A stretch of DNA of 64,000 nucleotides. Origin: Salirhabdus sp. Marseille-P4669 (GTDB lineage Bacteria > Bacillota > Bacilli > Bacillales > Alkalibacillaceae). The stretch lies in assembly GCF_900240405.1 (NCBI RefSeq), contig NZ_OEQK01000003.1:396809-460808 (forward strand), in the 5' to 3' direction. Made by a program: the position numbers and the translations under genes. Shown here in pieces: positions 33,651 to 42,455 of the stretch (its first letter is position 1; each line of letters begins with the position of its first letter). The notes below the pieces were generated by a model, which saw only the letters and a program-made list of their open reading frames with translations, was not told the DNA's origin and searched no databases.

Positions 33651-34565
33651 CTAATTTTTAATCACACCAGAGTCAATAACTAATCTAGGAGGGAATGTAG
33701 TGAGTTTTGCGTTTACTCCAAGTGGCACACCATAATTAGGCTGGCAATGTCCAATATAAAAATTCTCCACAACTGGGAATGACACACATTTGAAGAAATC
33801 TTTTACCACTTTTTTTATTTTCGCATTTTCATTTGGTTCCACTTGAAAATTACCAACAACCACGCCTTTGACTTTACCAAACACGCCAGCTTGTTCAAGA
33901 TGGGTTAGCATCAAATTTATCTTAAATGCTGGTTCTTCGACATCCTCAATTAATAGGATAGCTCCATCCGAATTCACTTGATAAGGTGTACCTAGTCCAT
34001 TGGTAAGCAAAGTTAAATTTCCACCTACTAATCGACCTTCTACCGTACCATTAACTAGAGTGTTGAGTGGCGAATTACTAGAATCATAGGTAAACGAATC
34101 TCCCAAGAATAAAGGTAAAAATGAGGATACGGTTTCTGCAGTTCTTTGTTCATCATTTAAATCCGATCCTATCATCGGTCCGTGGAAAGTAACCAAATCA
34201 CTAAACTTTTGAATTGCATTTAGAAGATACGTAATATCACTATATCCCCAGAATATCTTAGGATTTCTATTTATCATTTTGTAGTCAATCATCGGAGCAA
34301 TTCTTGCAGTACCATAACCTCCGTTAGCACAAAAAACCCCATGAATAGTAGGGTCTAGGAAGGACTCGTGCAAATCAGCTAGTCGCTTTTTATCTATAGC
34401 GACAAGATCATCGTCCTCATCAAACACGTGTCGTCCAAAGACGACATCAAGTCCCATATCTTCAAGTACACGTTTCCCTTCTATCAGCTTATCTTCCTCT
34501 GGCCGACCGGCTGGAGCAATAATGGCAACACGGTCACCTTTTTGTAAAGCAGGTGGCTTGATCAT
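33651..34565 (-). CDS. S66 family peptidase (LD-carboxypeptidase/MccF-like)
   Basis: A 304-residue serine peptidase of family S66. The N-terminus is IKPPALQKGDRVAIIAPAGR. The nucleophile Ser is in KIFWGYSDITYLLNA near residue 105. The acid is in ILLIEDVEEPAFKINLML near 200, and the His is in NFYIGHCQPNYGVPLG near 275. Members either trim peptidoglycan tetrapeptides (LdcA) or inactivate microcin C-like compounds (MccF); sequence alone does not decide, and no signal peptide means a cytoplasmic site. GGGG lies 8 bases before the ATG at 34565. Confidence 0.83.
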   Translation of the reverse strand: MIKPPALQKGDRVAIIAPAGRPEEDKLIEGKRVLEDMGLDVVFGRHVFDEDDDLVAIDKKRLADLHESFLDPTIHGVFCANGGYGTARIAPMIDYKMINRNPKIFWGYSDITYLLNAIQKFSDLVTFHGPMIGSDLNDEQRTAETVSSFLPLFLGDSFTYDSSNSPLNTLVNGTVEGRLVGGNLTLLTNGLGTPYQVNSDGAILLIEDVEEPAFKINLMLTHLEQAGVFGKVKGVVVGNFQVEPNENAKIKKVVKDFFKCVSFPVVENFYIGHCQPNYGVPLGVNAKLTTFPPRLVIDSGVIKN

Positions 34566-34625
34566 ATCCTTATCCCCTTTGCCAATATATTGGCTCTCTT
34601 TCACTAACAAAGCTTAAACGTGTCA

Positions 34626-34748
34626 CTAATTAGAAAACAATCCGATAACCCCAATAACCATCAAACCTAAAACAATTACCATCACTGCAGCTACGGTATA
34701 TAGTACAAACTTTTTCACAACCTTATCCACTTTGCTTTCGTCACTCAT
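34626..34748 (-). CDS. 40-residue single-span membrane protein
   Basis: Starts ATG 34748, with GGGGGAG 6 bases upstream. It has a charged N-terminus SDESKVDKVVKKF, then one membrane span (LYTVAAVMVIVLGLMVIGVI) and a short tail. It lies between the 71-residue membrane protein and the S66 peptidase on the same strand, probably in one transcript. Family unknown. Confidence 0.6.
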   Translation of the reverse strand: MSDESKVDKVVKKFVLYTVAAVMVIVLGLMVIGVIGLFSN

Positions 34749-34775
34749 ATAGCTCTCCCCCTTTACACTAACGGT

Positions 34776-34991
34776 TCAAGAATTAGAACTCTTTATCACC
34801 TTAAATGTTAAACTAGACAAAATAAACGAAAAAACGATAAGTAATGGTATTACGATAACAAGCGCTAGTAATTCTGTTTTGTAATGATAAGGTACAAATG
34901 CTTCCCATATTTCTCCTGTTATTTTCCATAACACAATAAAGAATAGTATGGTAAACACATAATAAATAAGTTTTTCAAAAATGTTATTCAT
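34776..34991 (-). CDS. 71-residue two-span membrane protein
   Basis: Two membrane spans (residues 8-24 and 40-62) connected by a short loop with TGEIWEAFVPYHYKTE. GGAGGG lies 9 bases before the ATG. It precedes the 40-residue membrane protein by 27 bases. I do not recognise the family; the pair may act together but nothing shows it. Confidence 0.55.
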   Translation of the reverse strand: MNNIFEKLIYYVFTILFFIVLWKITGEIWEAFVPYHYKTELLALVIVIPLLIVFSFILSSLTFKVIKSSNS

Positions 34992-35139
34992 TCAAAAAGT
35001 CCCTCCCTATACAGCGTTAAACTTGTAAAATATCCGGTTCATTCATCAAAAGTTTCTAAATCCTAACTATTCCCCATTTCAATAAGCTTCAGCAGCACCT
35101 AACTGTTCCAATACTTCAATCGCAAATTCTTCAAATAGC

Positions 35140-35940
35140 TCAATACCAATGATCTGGTTTCTTTAAATAGCTCGGAATTTTTGTATGATTGTCTCCAATT
35201 GCGGAATTTATTTGTGATTGAGTAAGAAATAGTGCATCGGATAAATCTGCTCCTCTTATATCTGCATCACGAAGATCAGCGCCAATGAAGTCAGCCTTTC
35301 TTAAATCACTGTTTCGTAGGTTGGAAGCAATTAATAATGTTCCACGAAAGTCTTCACCTTGTAGGTTTAAACCGCTTAAGTCTGCTCCTATGTAGTCTAC
35401 ATCTTTCCTTATCCTCTTCTTTTTACTAGTGTTACCTCTATACAGTTTACTAGTCTCTACTAAAAGAGCATTAACAGAACTTCTTTGCTCTACAATATCT
35501 GTCCCTAATATTTCCTTAGGTTTCATTTCAGTTAGCTGATTGGTTTCAATGTAAATCTTTTGCAGACGAGAATGAATAGATTGTGTTTCTTTTAATGCCA
35601 AGGCTTGTTTCAGGTACCAGAGCATTTCGTGAAGCTGTTGCACAAGAGGAAATACAGCAAACATTTCTTCCGCATGTTCAGCATCTTCTCGCCAATCCTT
35701 TCCAGTATAAATAGATTGTGAAACATGCTGGCCAGCACCAAAACACTCATAGGATACACAACCACGGAAGCCCTTCTCCCTTAGTTGATCATGGATATGA
35801 CACAAGTTATTGGAACATAAATTTTGACAAGGTTTACCTCCATCCTTGTTAAAGGGAAAATCAGCTGACTTCCCAAAAGGTAAGGCAACACAACATAATC
35901 CAAAGCAATTTTTACAATCTGACGCTAATTCTTTACTCAT
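35140..35940 (-). CDS. pentapeptide-repeat protein with an N-terminal Cys cluster
   Basis: A 266-residue protein. Residues 8-62 contain a Cys-rich block (CKNCFGLCC, then CQNLCSNNLCHIH, then GCVSYECFG) that could bind zinc or an Fe-S cluster. A helical middle region follows. Residues 178-240 form pentapeptide repeats of the A-D/N-L-x-x type (GADLSGLNLQGEDFRG, SDLRKADFIGADLRDADIRG), which would fold as a right-handed beta-helix. Such repeats mimic DNA in Qnr-type gyrase protectors, but this hybrid is different and its role is unknown. The start is at 35940, with AGGAAG upstream. Confidence 0.78.
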   Translation of the reverse strand: MSKELASDCKNCFGLCCVALPFGKSADFPFNKDGGKPCQNLCSNNLCHIHDQLREKGFRGCVSYECFGAGQHVSQSIYTGKDWREDAEHAEEMFAVFPLVQQLHEMLWYLKQALALKETQSIHSRLQKIYIETNQLTEMKPKEILGTDIVEQRSSVNALLVETSKLYRGNTSKKKRIRKDVDYIGADLSGLNLQGEDFRGTLLIASNLRNSDLRKADFIGADLRDADIRGADLSDALFLTQSQINSAIGDNHTKIPSYLKKPDHWY

Positions 35941-36048
35941 TTTATAGCACTTCCTAAAGTACTCGAATATTTTTGGGTTTCACTTGACGTATTTCTAATT
36001 TTTATACCGCATCCACAACCTAGCGAAGGCAACAAAGGGCTACCTATT

Positions 36049-36240
36049 CTAGTTCCTTTTATCAAACTTTATCCAACCATAAAATATTATATAAGCAATT
36101 ATAGGCAGAAAAGAAGAAATCCACTGGTATTCTATTGGAAAAAGTATGATAAGAATTACGGATAGAATGATAATAGGTAGTACCCAAATAAAAAACATTC
36201 TCACATATTTATTTTTGAAGCTAAGCTCAAACTCCTCCAT
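36049..36240 (-). CDS. 63-residue two-span membrane protein
   Basis: Two membrane spans (residues 14-32 and 38-55) and a basic C-terminus KFDKRN. GGAG lies about 9 bases before the ATG at 36240. It follows the GNAT gene by 25 bases on the same strand and is probably cotranscribed. Family not recognised. Confidence 0.5.
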   Translation of the reverse strand: MEEFELSFKNKYVRMFFIWVLPIIILSVILIILFPIEYQWISSFLPIIAYIIFYGWIKFDKRN

Positions 36241-36265
36241 TATTCATCACTCCAGTTATATCAAC

Positions 36266-36706
36266 TTACACTCTTTTTACTAAAGAAACCGAATTGTGCA
36301 TTACGGAAAATCCATTTTTTTGATAGAAAGGATAAGCTGGGACATCCTTTTCCGTAGCTAAGGTAATATGTTTAACATCTTTAGCTTTCAACACTTCTTC
36401 AATTAAAGTTAGAAAAGTGCTACCTGCCCCTTTGCTTTGTCTTTTTCTGGAAATAAAAAATTCTTTAATAAAATATTCTCGACCTTCCCACCAGTTAAAA
36501 ATATATCCTAATGAGCAACCTATAAGCTCATCTTTTTCATCATATAAAGCCAATGAGAGCGAATTATTATTCTCCGTCAAATCCTTCATATAATGGTCTA
36601 ATTGGTCATTATTCCACTTATCAAACCAAGGTTCATTTGAAAATACATCTAAAAATAATTCTTTCATTTCCTCATATTCGCTGTTTTTTAAAATTTCTAC
36701 CTTCAT
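36266..36706 (-). CDS. GNAT family N-acetyltransferase
   Basis: A 146-residue acetyltransferase. The acetyl-CoA loop is RKRQSKGAGSTFLTLIEEVL near residue 90 (Q-S-K-G-A-G), preceded by the strand EYFIKEFFIS. The C-terminal text is PAYPFYQKNGFSVMHNSVSL. An N-terminal SNEPWFDKWNNDQLDHYM segment is typical of small uncharacterised Bacillus GNATs. The substrate is unknown. AGGAGG lies 8 bases before the ATG at 36706. Confidence 0.8.
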   Translation of the reverse strand: MKVEILKNSEYEEMKELFLDVFSNEPWFDKWNNDQLDHYMKDLTENNNSLSLALYDEKDELIGCSLGYIFNWWEGREYFIKEFFISRKRQSKGAGSTFLTLIEEVLKAKDVKHITLATEKDVPAYPFYQKNGFSVMHNSVSLVKRV

Positions 36707-36734
36707 CAATAGAGCCTCCTACTTTTATCATAGA

Positions 36735-37172
36735 CTAATAGTATTTATTGGTAAGTAAATCTGAACTTCTTCTCCTTCTTCTACCGGATTCGACAATATA
36801 TGAATCGAGATCTCTACGGTAACCTTTCCCCTCAGCCCAATCCACTAGATTCAAATGAAGTTCTTCAAGTTTTGATATATTTCCTCTTGTAGTGATGTAA
36901 CGCTGATTTAGTTCCATATATTCCATTCCTGCTGGTACTACGTTGGGTTTGGCCTTCACAATTAGCCCAACATAATAATGACCACGCTGGTGCTCCTAAC
37001 CTCTTTTCGGTTCAAATAATGCAATTTCTGTATTCGTTGCCGATAAAATTTCATTTGCGCGACTTAAAAGTTCCTGCGCAAGCATTGGTACTTCCTTGCT
37101 AAAATTTACATACTCTCCATTACTTTTTAATCCAACTATTTTAAAATTTTTACTTTCCATTCTGAACGGCAT
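36735..37172 (-). pseudogene. GyrI-like/effector-binding domain protein with stop codon and frameshift
   Basis: Starts with ATG 37172 after GGAG. The frame reads through ESKNFKIVGLKSNGEYVNFS to ALFEPKRG, meets TAG at 36996-36998, and continues in the same frame with EHQRGHYYVGLIVKAKPN, VPAGMEYMELNQRYITTRGN and SYIVE. After SYIVE the frame turns into Arg-rich nonsense. One base over it reads NPVEEGEEVQIYLPI, the normal family ending. So there are two lesions, one nonsense and one frameshift. The intact family would be a cytoplasmic small-molecule-binding regulator of about 150 residues. Confidence 0.8.
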
Positions 37173-37226
37173 ATTAATATCTCCTGTTTCAGCATACACC
37201 CTTAACTAATAAAAGATTCTTCTTAA

Positions 37227-37403
37227 TTACTCACTACGTCTCTCAAACATCAAATACAAAACAACAATTAACATTATCATATTAGAAATTTGAAACATTG
37301 CTGTAGTATCCGTATTATTAAATAAAACACCAATAAATGGAACTTGATATAATATAAACCCTAGGATAAGTGAAATTAGAACAACTAGAAATGTATTAAG
37401 CAT
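37227..37403 (-). CDS. 58-residue two-span membrane protein
   Basis: Starts ATG 37403 with GGAG 7 bases upstream. Two membrane spans (LNTFLVVLISLILGFILYQV and MFQISNMIMLIVVLYLMF) are joined by a polar loop with NNTDTT and end in a charged tail FERRSE. It is a probable real small gene, family unknown. It is upstream of the decayed effector-binding gene on the same strand. Confidence 0.55.
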   Translation of the reverse strand: MLNTFLVVLISLILGFILYQVPFIGVLFNNTDTTAMFQISNMIMLIVVLYLMFERRSE

Positions 37404-37600
37404 ATCCCCTCTCCTTAATGATTCATTTTAGTTTTTGAAGCATAATACTGTTGTAACTCGACTTCTTCTGTCCATTTTAACAAATTATACCACTTATAAA
37501 TACCACTAAATGTAATACCTTTAATAAATTTCCATAGGATAGCCTCTTTTATCTAACGCCCCTATTAACGTCGAAATAAAAATTATGATCAAAAAAACTA

Positions 37601-37629
37601 TTGACACCCTCAAATTCTACGTGTATTGT
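37601..37629 (+). promoter_or_regulatory. promoter upstream of the SAM riboswitch
   Basis: TTGACA (37601-37606) and TATTGT (37624-37629) with a 17-base spacer, about 28 bases before the riboswitch. Confidence 0.65.
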
Positions 37630-37656
37630 ATTATCTATAATTTAATATTTAGAAAA

Positions 37657-37813
37657 TTCTTATCCAGAGAGGTGGAGGGACTGGCCCTTTGAAGCCTCGG
37701 CAACGGACTTATGTTAAGTACCGTGCCAATTCCAGTAGCGTAATGCTAGAAGATAAGAAGAGAGACAATTGCAACGGCAATTTGCCCCTTTTCTTATGGA
37801 AAAGGGGTTTTTT
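37657..37813 (+). promoter_or_regulatory. SAM-I (S-box) riboswitch with terminator
   Basis: P1 strand TTCTTATC pairs with GATAAGAAG (37752-37760). The core contains AGAGAGGTGGAGGGACTGGC and GAAGCCTCGGCAAC, as in S-boxes. The terminator CCCCTTTT (37785-37792) with AAAAGGGG (37800-37807) and six T follows. High SAM should stop transcription of the two genes downstream. Confidence 0.93.
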
Positions 37814-37842
37814 ATTTATAAAGAATTAAAGGAGTGGCTAGG

Positions 37843-38592
37843 ATGACTACAACATTTAAGAATGAATTATGGGATGCATTACAAACGTTAAAAGGCAAAC
37901 AGTGGGTGGATTTAACCCATTCATTTGGTCCTGAATCGCCGCACTTCTTTGCTTTACCTGATGCAGAGATTGCACCATTATTTACGCATGAAGATGGATT
38001 TTTTGTACAGAACTTTTCATTCCCTGGGCAATATGGAACGCACATTGATGCACCTATCCATTTTGTTCCTGATCAACGTTGGCTTGAGGAATTGGAATTG
38101 AAAGAGCTAGTATTACCACTTGTTGTAATTGATAAGTCAAAAGAAGCTGCAGAGGACAATGATTTTACGTTATCTGTTCAAGATATACTAGATTTCGAGA
38201 AAGAGTATGGTGCAATTGAACCTGGTACCTTTGTAGCTCTTAGGACAGATTGGAGCAAGCGTTGGCCAGACATAGAAGCCTTTGAAAACAAAGACAAAGA
38301 CGGCAATCAGCACGCACCTGGTTGGGGAATGGAAGCATTAAAGTTCTTATTTGAAGAAAGAAAAATTAAAGCTGTTGGTCATGAAACATTTGATACAGAT
38401 TCTTCTGTCGATGCGAGAAAAAATGGCTCCCTTATCGGAGAGTATTACGTGTTAGAGCAGGATACATACCAAATCGAGCTATTAACAAACTTAGATTTAT
38501 TACCAACGAAAGGGGCAGTTATTTTCAATATTGTCGCTAAGCCCGAAAAAGCAACAGGCTTCCCGGTTCGTTCCTTTGCTATTTTACCTTAA
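37843..38592 (+). CDS. cyclase family metal-dependent hydrolase
   Basis: A 249-residue protein of the kynurenine-formamidase-like cyclase family. The signature H-x-G-T-H-x-D-x-P is represented by FPGQYGTHIDAPIHFVPDQR near residue 66, giving His and Asp metal ligands. A second conserved His lies in AVGHETFDTDSS near 185. Its position under SAM-I control and before a methionine-synthase-like gene points to sulfur-amino-acid metabolism, for example hydrolysis of an S-containing lactone or amide. That substrate is inference. GGAG lies 8 bases before the ATG at 37843; the in-frame GTG at 37834 overlaps it. Confidence 0.82.
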   Translation: MTTTFKNELWDALQTLKGKQWVDLTHSFGPESPHFFALPDAEIAPLFTHEDGFFVQNFSFPGQYGTHIDAPIHFVPDQRWLEELELKELVLPLVVIDKSKEAAEDNDFTLSVQDILDFEKEYGAIEPGTFVALRTDWSKRWPDIEAFENKDKDGNQHAPGWGMEALKFLFEERKIKAVGHETFDTDSSVDARKNGSLIGEYYVLEQDTYQIELLTNLDLLPTKGAVIFNIVAKPEKATGFPVRSFAILP

Positions 38593-38618
38593 TAAATAAT
38601 TTGAGAGGATGATTAAAT

Positions 38619-39725
38619 ATGACAAAAACATTAGTAAAAGCACCATTCAAAGCAGATCACGTTGGGAGTTTACTACGCCCAGAAAGCCTACAGCAAGCAA
38701 GAGAGGAGTTTAAGGCAGGAAAAATATCTCTAGAGGAGTTACGTAGAGTCCAAACGAGAGAAATTAAACGTATTGTTGAGAAGCAGGTAGAAATCGGTCT
38801 TGAAGCCGTAACAGATGGAGAATTCCGTCGTTCGTGGTGGCATATTGACTTTATTGAGAACTTAAATGGATTCGAAGGGTTTGTACCTGAGCGAGGTATT
38901 CAATTTGCAGGCTTGGAAACAGAGCCTTACGATGTTCGAAATGTAGGGAAAATCTCGTTCAACCAAGACCATCCATTTGTCCAGGATTTTATTGAATTTA
39001 AAGAAATTGTTGGAGATCGTGCCGTTCCAAAGCAAACCATTCCGAGCCCGAACCAATTATTCCATGCAGGTATTCGCAATCCAGAGGTGTATCCAAATTT
39101 AAAGGATTATGTGAATGATGTGATTCAAGCTTACCGTGATGCATTGAAGGCGTTTTATGATGCTGGCTGCCGTTACCTACAATTTGATGATGTATATATT
39201 GCTGGTTTGAACGCTGAGGATTTGTTTGCATATGAAAAGCTTTCTCGAGAAGAACTTATTGATTTAGCGTTACACGTCGTAAATAGTGTATTAGAGGATA
39301 AGCCTGAGGATCTCGTTATCACAACACATCTATGCCGTGGAAACTATCGCTCTACTTGGGCATTTGAAGGAAGCTATGCGCATATTGCACCAACTTTATT
39401 TGCAAAAGAAAAAGTGGATGGATTCTTCCTTGAGTATGATGATGATCGTTCTGGAGACTTTAAACCTTTACGTTTCATCCCAAATGATGATGGACCACAG
39501 GTTGTACTAGGCCTATTCACATCGAAATTCGGCGAACTAGAAGACAAAGCGTTAATAAAAGCACGTGTGGAGGAAGCAACACAATTCGTACCGAAAGAGA
39601 AAATATGCTTAAGCCCACAATGTGGATTCGCCTCCACGCACCATGGCAATAAACTAACAGAGGAACAACAATGGGATAAGCTGAAGTATATCGTAGATTT
39701 ATCTAAAGAATTATTAAGCGAATAA
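38619..39725 (+). CDS. cobalamin-independent methionine-synthase-like protein (YxjG/YxjH family)
   Basis: A 368-residue protein corresponding to the C-terminal catalytic barrel of MetE. It opens FKADHVGSLLRPESLQQARE, then VTDGEFRRSWWHIDF near residue 66, CRYLQFDDVYIAG near 178, VITTHLCRGNYRSTW near 230, and the zinc Cys region LSPQCGFASTHHGN near 327. YxjG and YxjH of Bacillus subtilis are S-box genes of this type. It would transfer a methyl group to homocysteine; the methyl donor is uncertain because the N-terminal folate-binding half is absent. It follows the cyclase gene by 26 bases under the same riboswitch. Confidence 0.9.
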   Translation: MTKTLVKAPFKADHVGSLLRPESLQQAREEFKAGKISLEELRRVQTREIKRIVEKQVEIGLEAVTDGEFRRSWWHIDFIENLNGFEGFVPERGIQFAGLETEPYDVRNVGKISFNQDHPFVQDFIEFKEIVGDRAVPKQTIPSPNQLFHAGIRNPEVYPNLKDYVNDVIQAYRDALKAFYDAGCRYLQFDDVYIAGLNAEDLFAYEKLSREELIDLALHVVNSVLEDKPEDLVITTHLCRGNYRSTWAFEGSYAHIAPTLFAKEKVDGFFLEYDDDRSGDFKPLRFIPNDDGPQVVLGLFTSKFGELEDKALIKARVEEATQFVPKEKICLSPQCGFASTHHGNKLTEEQQWDKLKYIVDLSKELLSE

Positions 39726-39730
39726 ATATA

Positions 39731-39770
39731 TGGGGATAAGCCGAATTCGGCTTATCCCCATTTGTTTTTT
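39731..39770. terminator. strong terminator after the methionine operon
   Basis: A perfect 15-base inverted repeat, TGGGGATAAGCCGAA with TTCGGCTTATCCCCA (39731-39760), followed by TTTGTTTTTT on the plus strand. Confidence 0.9.
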
Positions 39771-39961
39771 TAGCTTCCCATTTTTCTTCTAGTATTTGTC
39801 GTTTTCTTTACATGCTGACTTTTCATCATATGATTTCCATTATCTCTTCCATGCTTATTGCCATTTTGTTGAGCTTGTTTTTTTCTTTCTAATTGCTGTT
39901 TTACGATTTCTTGCATACTAAGCTTTTGTTTTCCACTCGAATCGTTTTGGTTTTGAGACAT
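39770..39961 (-). CDS. small basic hydrophilic protein (63 residues)
   Basis: Begins SQNQNDSSGKQKLSMQEIVK and continues with a Gln/Lys/Asn/His-rich, highly charged sequence ending TRRKMGS. GAGGAG lies 8 bases before the ATG at 39961, supporting it as a real gene. Low complexity and high charge resemble small spore- or phage-type accessory proteins, but no family is recognised. It is convergent with the methionine-synthase-like gene across a strong terminator. Confidence 0.6.
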   Translation of the reverse strand: MSQNQNDSSGKQKLSMQEIVKQQLERKKQAQQNGNKHGRDNGNHMMKSQHVKKTTNTRRKMGS

Positions 39962-40043
39962 ATTGGACGCTCCTCATTCTTTCCATTTTTTTCAACATAT
40001 CTTTATTATAATAACATGGATACAAATTTATAACTATACAAGA

Positions 40044-41036
40044 CTAATCAACAGAAATAGGCACTATATTCTGCTTTAATCGATCCTTTATTTCTGTGAG
40101 CAATTTCTTTATGCTTTCATTCCGCTTCTCCTCAGGAACCTTTTTATTAAAAACGGTATACAATGAAAGATCCCGAAGCTGTAAAAATAACGGAAGCTGT
40201 TCCTTCCAATTCGGCGGTGGCATGTGTACCGTTTCGTAACCTGCCATAAAGGCCTTTAAAAACGCTTTAGCAAATGCATTTCGAACTTCACTGCTCTCAT
40301 TCGGATATTTCCACAAAGTAGAATAGTATAGTGGAATCGCAATATCTGAGCAATAATAGTGATAACTGCTATCATCAAAGTCAAAGGTATGTATGTCTTC
40401 CCCATCGTAAAAGAAGTTTCCGGAATGTAAGTCAGTATGGATTAGTCCATAAGTAGTTTTCGTTTTAGGAAGGTTTTTAATTTGGTCTAGCAGTTTCTTT
40501 GCGTTTTCATAGATTTGTATCTCTTCACTTGGGATATACTTTTCCAAATTAAAAACAACATCTTCATCCCAATCGAGTCGTCTTTGAACTCCTTCCTTCA
40601 CCTCATACTTCATAGTTGCTCGATGCATCTTCCCCACCGTTTTTCCGTAAGAATAAAAAAGCTTCTCATTAAAATTTACGTCCTGAATTTGCACTGGGTC
40701 CCCGGGGGCTTTCGAAAATAAACAAACGTGAAAAAAAGTACCATCTACTGCGGGTAATGTTTCTACAAGGCTTCCATTGTTAGAGTGAAACACTTCGGGT
40801 ACATTGACATTCTCATAATGTAAAAATCGAACCCAATCCAACTCAGAAAGTATCTCCTCACTGGACCTGTGTGAGCTATGGGTGATGCGTAAAATGAATG
40901 GAGTATAACCACGGTATACCTCAAACACATAGTTTTCAAAGCTTCCTAGTTTTTTAGTAACCTTTTCCAAAGAAAACAATTCTAATGCTTGTGTCACGAT
41001 CTCTTTTTTAAATACTTTTTCAACTGCCTGTTCCAT
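40044..41036 (-). CDS. phosphotransferase enzyme family kinase (APH fold)
   Basis: A 330-residue APH/choline-kinase-like protein. The catalytic loop is YGLIHTDLHSGNFFYDG near residue 197 (H-x-D-x4-N), then HTFDFDDSSYHYYCSDIAIP with the metal-binding D-F-D. Relatives in Bacilli include CotS- and homoserine-kinase-like proteins; the substrate here is unknown. The downstream end is followed by the small basic protein gene. AGGGGGAG precedes the ATG. A related but distinct kinase gene lies 58 bases upstream, suggesting an old tandem duplication. Confidence 0.78.
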   Translation of the reverse strand: MEQAVEKVFKKEIVTQALELFSLEKVTKKLGSFENYVFEVYRGYTPFILRITHSSHRSSEEILSELDWVRFLHYENVNVPEVFHSNNGSLVETLPAVDGTFFHVCLFSKAPGDPVQIQDVNFNEKLFYSYGKTVGKMHRATMKYEVKEGVQRRLDWDEDVVFNLEKYIPSEEIQIYENAKKLLDQIKNLPKTKTTYGLIHTDLHSGNFFYDGEDIHTFDFDDSSYHYYCSDIAIPLYYSTLWKYPNESSEVRNAFAKAFLKAFMAGYETVHMPPPNWKEQLPLFLQLRDLSLYTVFNKKVPEEKRNESIKKLLTEIKDRLKQNIVPISVD

Positions 41037-41094
41037 TTGGCTCCCCCTTTTTTTGAAGCATTCTCTAAGCAGAATCCTATAAAGCTATATAATA

Positions 41095-42039
41095 TTAGAT
41101 TATTGGGATTGATTGATTTTGTTCAATTCTCATTCGATAAAGATTTAAAATCCTTACTTGATCTTCTGTTACATTTTCTTTATCAAAATACATGTGCATT
41201 AAATTGTAATCAAATATTTCCTTTAGTTTTATAAACAAGGGAATTTCTTTTAACATATCTGTACTTAATTCATTTCTCTCTTTGTATCCATCCATAATTG
41301 CTTTTGTAATCCTCTGACCGTAATCAACGATGTTTCCACTACCTACAAAAGAATACTCTAGGGCACTATATATTGGTACGATTAGATCATAAAGATAAAA
41401 ATGTTTTTCAAAATCTTGAAAATCAATCATGGTCAATTTCATATCCTTATCCATTAATATGTTCTCTAACCACAAGTCACCGTGAATTAGCCCATAATTA
41501 GCATCATTTTTTGGTATTCTTTTTACAGCATGTAAAACCTCTTTAGCAATCTCTCGAATCGTACCTTCTTGCTTTGGAATGAATTTAAGAAAATCATATT
41601 CCTCATTATCATACCAATCGTTAGTATATTTAACTGGATGTATGTCTTCATATTTTTTGGATAAACGATGTAATGTACCAATTTGCCGACCTAACTCCTT
41701 AAATATTTGGGTATTCCATTGGTTTCTAGGTAAATGAATGCCCGGAGCTGATTTATAAAGAACGGTTAAGATTTCTCTATTATCAAGTTTAATCAACTCT
41801 ACTTTCTTCCCGTTTACTGAAGATATGGTTGGCGAAACACCAAACCCTTCATTAAATAAAAAATCGGTAAAACAAACTTCTTCTAACTGTTCTTCCATAC
41901 TTTTATAGTTTGTAATTCTAGCAAAGTAAAGACTATTATCTAACGTAGTGCACCGAAACATCTCATCTGTTACCGATTCCACTTTTAATAAGTTCACTGA
42001 ATATAATTTATTAAGTTGTTCCAGTATTTTCTGATCCAA
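41095..42039 (-). CDS. phosphotransferase enzyme family kinase (APH fold), paralogue
   Basis: A 314-residue kinase of the same fold as its neighbour. The catalytic loop is YGLIHGDLWLENILMDK near residue 182, and the metal site MIDFQDFEKHFYLYDLIVP. The text EQLEEVCFTDFLFNEGFGVS near residue 55 lies in the N-lobe. The start is TTG at 42039, with GGGGAGAGG upstream. Sequence identity to the neighbouring kinase is visibly low outside the motifs, so substrates may differ. Function unknown. Confidence 0.76.
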   Translation of the reverse strand: MDQKILEQLNKLYSVNLLKVESVTDEMFRCTTLDNSLYFARITNYKSMEEQLEEVCFTDFLFNEGFGVSPTISSVNGKKVELIKLDNREILTVLYKSAPGIHLPRNQWNTQIFKELGRQIGTLHRLSKKYEDIHPVKYTNDWYDNEEYDFLKFIPKQEGTIREIAKEVLHAVKRIPKNDANYGLIHGDLWLENILMDKDMKLTMIDFQDFEKHFYLYDLIVPIYSALEYSFVGSGNIVDYGQRITKAIMDGYKERNELSTDMLKEIPLFIKLKEIFDYNLMHMYFDKENVTEDQVRILNLYRMRIEQNQSIPII

Positions 42040-42166
42040 GTACCCTCTCCCCTTTCTTTTCTATAATTCTTCAATGTTTAATTATTTTCCCTATTTTGTT
42101 AAGAGCGCTACTTTGTTTAATCAATGAAATATTAGATACTATTTATGAAGTAAAGTGGAAAGGTAG

Positions 42167-42307
42167 TCCATTCTGTTCAGTACAACGGATGTGGAATCAG
42201 CATATAAAGAAATGATAAAAGAATGGAGTGAAAATCTTAAGTATGCCGGTAGTCCCTCGTTCACTTTTTACGATTAAGATGGGAACGAATATATTAAGAG
42301 AAGATAA
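42167..42307 (+). pseudogene. gene remnant with in-frame stop
   Basis: A plus-strand stretch without a start reads DVESAYKEMIKEWSENLKYA, then GSPSFTFYD, TAA (42275-42277), and in the same frame DGNEYIKRR, TAA. The composition looks like a protein C-terminus and the frame stays sensible across the stop. No family recognised; it could be the tail of a decayed gene in the 416-base gap 42040-42455, which otherwise holds nothing. Confidence 0.35.
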
Positions 42308-42455
42308 ATAAGTTAAACTTTACATATATGGAGCATTACCATAAGCGTTCAAATATAATTATGCATATGGACAACAGGTATGAAGACTGCTTTGTGCTTC
42401 TTATTTTTTCAAATGAATCTATGTATTTCTCTACCAACGATTGACTTCAGCTATC

